Of a DNA stretch of 8,053 bases, positions 6,163 to 8,053 are shown piece by piece; position 1 is the first letter of the stretch, and every line of letters begins with the position of its first letter. The notes below the pieces were generated by a model. The model searched no databases, was not told the origin of the DNA, and saw nothing but the letters and a program-made list of their open reading frames with translations. A program made the position numbers and the translations under genes. Source of the stretch: Desulfobacterales bacterium (GTDB taxonomy: Bacteria > Desulfobacterota > Desulfobacteria > Desulfobacterales > DAOWNP01); contig JASFBI010000064.1 of NCBI GenBank assembly GCA_030149595.1, positions 1 through 8,053 on the forward strand, given 5' to 3'.

Positions 6163-7622
6163 TACAAACGACTTTTTGTGTTTTTTTCCTCTACATCTTC
6201 CATGGGAAGATTAATGGTAAAAGTTGTCCCTAATCCTTCTTCTGTTTCAAAAAAAATAGTACCTTTATGTTGTTTTACTATTACTGAATAAGCCACTGAC
6301 AGACCTTGCCCTGTACCATGGCCTATCTCTTTGGTTGTAAAAAAAGGAGTGAAGATTTTTGATCTGACATTTTGGGGTATGCCTTGTCCTGAATCTTTTA
6401 TACAAATTTGAATATTGTTTCCAATTTTCTTTGTTTTAATTATTATTAATCCTTTTGAGACTTTTTCTGCTTTAATCTTTTCTTTAATAGCATGGACAGC
6501 ATTGATAATAATATTTAATATTACCTGGCTTAATGCTACAGGAAAGCCATAGACAAATGGAATATCCGGCATAAGATCTGTTTTTAAATCAGCTGTATAT
6601 TTCCATTCATTTTTAGAAATTATAATTGTATTTTTAATTATTTTGTTAATATTTATATTCTCTTTTTCTTTGGTTCCTGGATGAGAAAATTCTTTCAAAC
6701 TCTTAACAATAGTTGATATGGTTTCGATGCCTTCTAAACATTCTTTAATAGCAGCTGGAATTTCTTCCTTTAAATAAGGAAGGTCATGTGTTTTTAATAA
6801 TAACTCAATTTCACTATTAATAGATGATAGCTCACTAAACAATCCAGATTCTGTTTTAAGGGTTTCATATTTTTGGAAAATTTCATTTATATCTTTGAAA
6901 CTTTCCCTGAAAAAATGAATATTATGACTTATAAATTGAACAGGAGTATTAATTTCATGGATAATTCCTGCAGCGAGCTTTCCTATATCTATAAATTTTC
7001 TGCTGTGCAGCAATTGATTTTCAAGATTTTTTTTTTCGGTAATATTTTTTAAAAATACAATATATGCATTTTGCTTGTTCCATAAGGTAGATTCAACACG
7101 CATTTCAATAAATAAATTTTCCCCTTTTTTATTTAAAACATTGATTTTGGCCGATCTGTTTTTCACAGCTGGAAATCCAAATATATTGCCCACAAGTTCA
7201 TTTTTAGAGCGGTTAAAAATAACTTCAGCTGCTAAATTGGCAAATACTATTGAGCCGTTACGATCAACAATTAAAATACCATCTGTTGTTTGCCGGCTAA
7301 TAGTGAAAAAACAATCTTCTATGTCTATCTGTTTATTTTTTTCTTTATTTACATTAAAATTATCACTTTTCAGTGCTTTAAGTACTTCTTCTGGATTATT
7401 CAGGCATCCAGTTATTTTTCTGACTGGAGAAGGGGACTCTTTTATTAAAGTTGGAAAGGCCAGGATATAATTTTTTTCTGCTTTTTGAGGATCTGAAAAA
7501 ACATTAATTTTATCTAATGAAAAATTTGCTTTAAGGTGTTTTTTGAAAAATGTATGCAGTTTATTAAAGAGTCTTTTCGATGAATTTGTTTGTCCGATAA
7601 CATAAAGTTTGAATTTATACAT
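6162..7622 (-). CDS. KaiB-like domain-PAS-histidine kinase (SasA-like architecture)
   Basis: A 486-residue cytoplasmic kinase and first gene of the operon. Residues 2-86 align essentially without gaps to KaiB: KFKLYVIGQT at the first strand, SSKR, INVFSDPQKAE (39-49), ILAFPTLIK (53-61) and SPVRKITG (65-72). A PAS domain follows (~104-197, with DGILIVDRNGSIVFAN), then HisKA with H-box GIIHEINTPVQFI (219-231) and phospho-acceptor His222, a long helical insert and LKEFSHPGT. HATPase_c has Asn370/Asn374, G1 DSGQGI (410-415), FTPFFTTKE (424-432) and G2 GTGQGL (436-441), so the kinase looks active. The cyanobacterial clock output kinase SasA also has an N-terminal KaiB-like domain, but no PAS domain. 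The start is fixed: the KaiB homology begins at residue 2 and no in-frame ATG, GTG or TTG lies between it and the stop at 7721-7719. The ribosome site is weak (AAGAA only). The KaiB partner, normally KaiC, is not in this window. Confidence 0.95.
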   Translation of the reverse strand: MYKFKLYVIGQTNSSKRLFNKLHTFFKKHLKANFSLDKINVFSDPQKAEKNYILAFPTLIKESPSPVRKITGCLNNPEEVLKALKSDNFNVNKEKNKQIDIEDCFFTISRQTTDGILIVDRNGSIVFANLAAEVIFNRSKNELVGNIFGFPAVKNRSAKINVLNKKGENLFIEMRVESTLWNKQNAYIVFLKNITEKKNLENQLLHSRKFIDIGKLAAGIIHEINTPVQFISHNIHFFRESFKDINEIFQKYETLKTESGLFSELSSINSEIELLLKTHDLPYLKEEIPAAIKECLEGIETISTIVKSLKEFSHPGTKEKENININKIIKNTIIISKNEWKYTADLKTDLMPDIPFVYGFPVALSQVILNIIINAVHAIKEKIKAEKVSKGLIIIKTKKIGNNIQICIKDSGQGIPQNVRSKIFTPFFTTKEIGHGTGQGLSVAYSVIVKQHKGTIFFETEEGLGTTFTINLPMEDVEEKNTKSRL

Positions 7623-7806
7623 TATATTATTCTTGTTTTTAAATTTTAATGGAAAATTATTTGCAAGGGTCTTGTAAAAGTAAAAGAAATAATTTTGATA
7701 TAAATTTAATGCAAATTTTCAATATTTTTGTGTGATTTATTGTATTAGCAGTAAATATAGCTTTTTATATGAGTCGTAAAAAAAGTAGAAATGAGTTAAA
7801 GGTTAA

Positions 7807-7852
7807 AAAATATTTACAGATAGATAATATGTAAAAAATTATAAATTTGCAA
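7807..7852 (-). promoter_or_regulatory. Candidate overlapping sigma-70-type promoters for the operon
   Basis: Two overlapping candidates are seen on the minus strand, both with 17-base spacers. The first has TTGCAA (7852-7847) as -35 and TATTAT (7829-7824) as -10. The second has TTTACA (7835-7830) as -35 and TATTTT (7812-7807) as -10. They match the sigma-70 consensus at 4/6 and 5/6, and at 5/6 and 4/6. Either would leave a leader of about 180-200 bases before the KaiB-like kinase. The region is so AT-rich that chance matches are likely, so confidence is low. Confidence 0.3.
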
Positions 7853-8018
7853 ATAAAATTTTGGAAAAATGAGATAATTGCTGATATACCAATGTTTTAT
7901 AAAATCATACTGATGGGGAAGTTTTTGTTTATAGAAAAAACGGGTTTTGGGGTATTTTAGTAATCTGATAATGCAGGTGGTTTTATCTGAAAGGTTAAAT
8001 TTATTAGAACTTGGAAAA

Positions 8019-8036
8019 CCGCGCCCTGTGGGCGGG
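8019..8036 (-). terminator. GC-rich hairpin, possible terminator of the preceding minus-strand transcript
   Basis: CGCCC (8022-8026) pairs with GGGCG (8030-8034) around a TGT loop, and CC (8019-8020) can add two pairs with GG (8035-8036) across a bulged G. Read on the minus strand the stem is followed by only four T residues, so it is a weak intrinsic terminator for a gene lying to the right. On the plus strand it is followed by an A run, which does not fit a terminator. It stands out as an almost pure GC element in AT-rich DNA and could instead be part of a dispersed repeat. Confidence 0.35.
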
Positions 8037-8053
8037 GGTAAAAAAAGCTTTGC

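Larger units (their letters stand above)
7623..8053. other. AT-rich non-coding region upstream of the operon
   Basis: These 431 bases contain no convincing gene on either strand. All frames are broken by frequent stops, and the only ATG-initiated reading frame I examined, 7769-7834 on the plus strand, is 21 codons without a ribosome site. The region holds the promoter candidates near 7807-7852, a weak TTTACA/TGTAAA inverted repeat (7813-7818 and 7830-7835), and a GC-rich hairpin at the far right. I see no tRNA, riboswitch or CRISPR-like repeat. Confidence 0.6.

Noticed and set aside
7075..7470. Plus-strand open frame of 131 codons, and similar ones at 5908-6291 and 3889-4191
   Set aside because: All lie antisense to well-supported kinase or receiver domains and their translations show no recognisable domain.
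7660..7678. Possible sigma-54 promoter on the minus strand (TTGCA preceded by ACAAG)
   Set aside because: The -12 part fits, but the essential GG of the -24 element is absent.
7769..7834. Short plus-strand reading frame beginning MSRKKSRN, resembling the start of some transposases
   Set aside because: It is only 21 codons, has no ribosome site and no transposase sequence follows, so it is probably chance in AT-rich DNA.
7813..7835. TTTACA/TGTAAA inverted repeat as an operator
   Set aside because: The arms are only 6 bases and AT-rich, with no second copy in the spacer, so it is not distinguishable from chance.

Overview
The window is AT-rich (roughly 30% GC by eye) and carries seven consecutive signal-transduction genes. 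All are on the minus strand, and the last runs off the left edge. In transcription order (right to left) they are: (1) a histidine kinase with an N-terminal KaiB-like domain, then PAS, HisKA and HATPase (6162-7622); (2) a receiver-HDOD protein whose receiver has Glu in place of the phospho-acceptor Asp (4935-6146); (3) a receiver-histidine kinase (3637-4866); (4) a receiver-HD-GYP protein, predicted c-di-GMP phosphodiesterase (2234-3577); (5) a receiver-PAS-like protein (1480-2217); (6) an MglA-type Ras-like GTPase (803-1453); (7) a further histidine kinase, cut off after its H-box (1-801).

The gaps are 15, 68, 59, 16, 26 and 1 bases. None holds a convincing terminator, and most starts have a purine-rich ribosome site, so the block reads as one operon. 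It is probably transcribed from the non-coding stretch at 7623-8053, where two overlapping sigma-70-like promoter candidates face the genes. The far right end holds a GC-rich hairpin that may terminate the preceding transcript.

The gene content (HDOD and HD-GYP receivers, MglA GTPase, HisKA kinases of the HEINNP/HEINTP...HPGT type) and the low GC suggest a deltaproteobacterium of the Desulfobacterota, possibly Desulfobacteraceae-like. This is inference from gene style, not from a marker gene.

The likely working model, also inference, is a multi-kinase, multi-receiver relay with no DNA-binding output. Its visible outputs are c-di-GMP turnover (HD-GYP), a polarity/motility-type GTPase and a protein-interaction HDOD module. 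The most unusual part is the lead gene. Its first ~86 residues align essentially without gaps to the circadian-clock protein KaiB, which makes it a SasA-like clock kinase with an added PAS domain. At the two positions where KaiB fold-switch mutations (G88A, D90R) are known, the domain naturally carries Ala and Lys. No KaiC or KaiA gene is present in the window.
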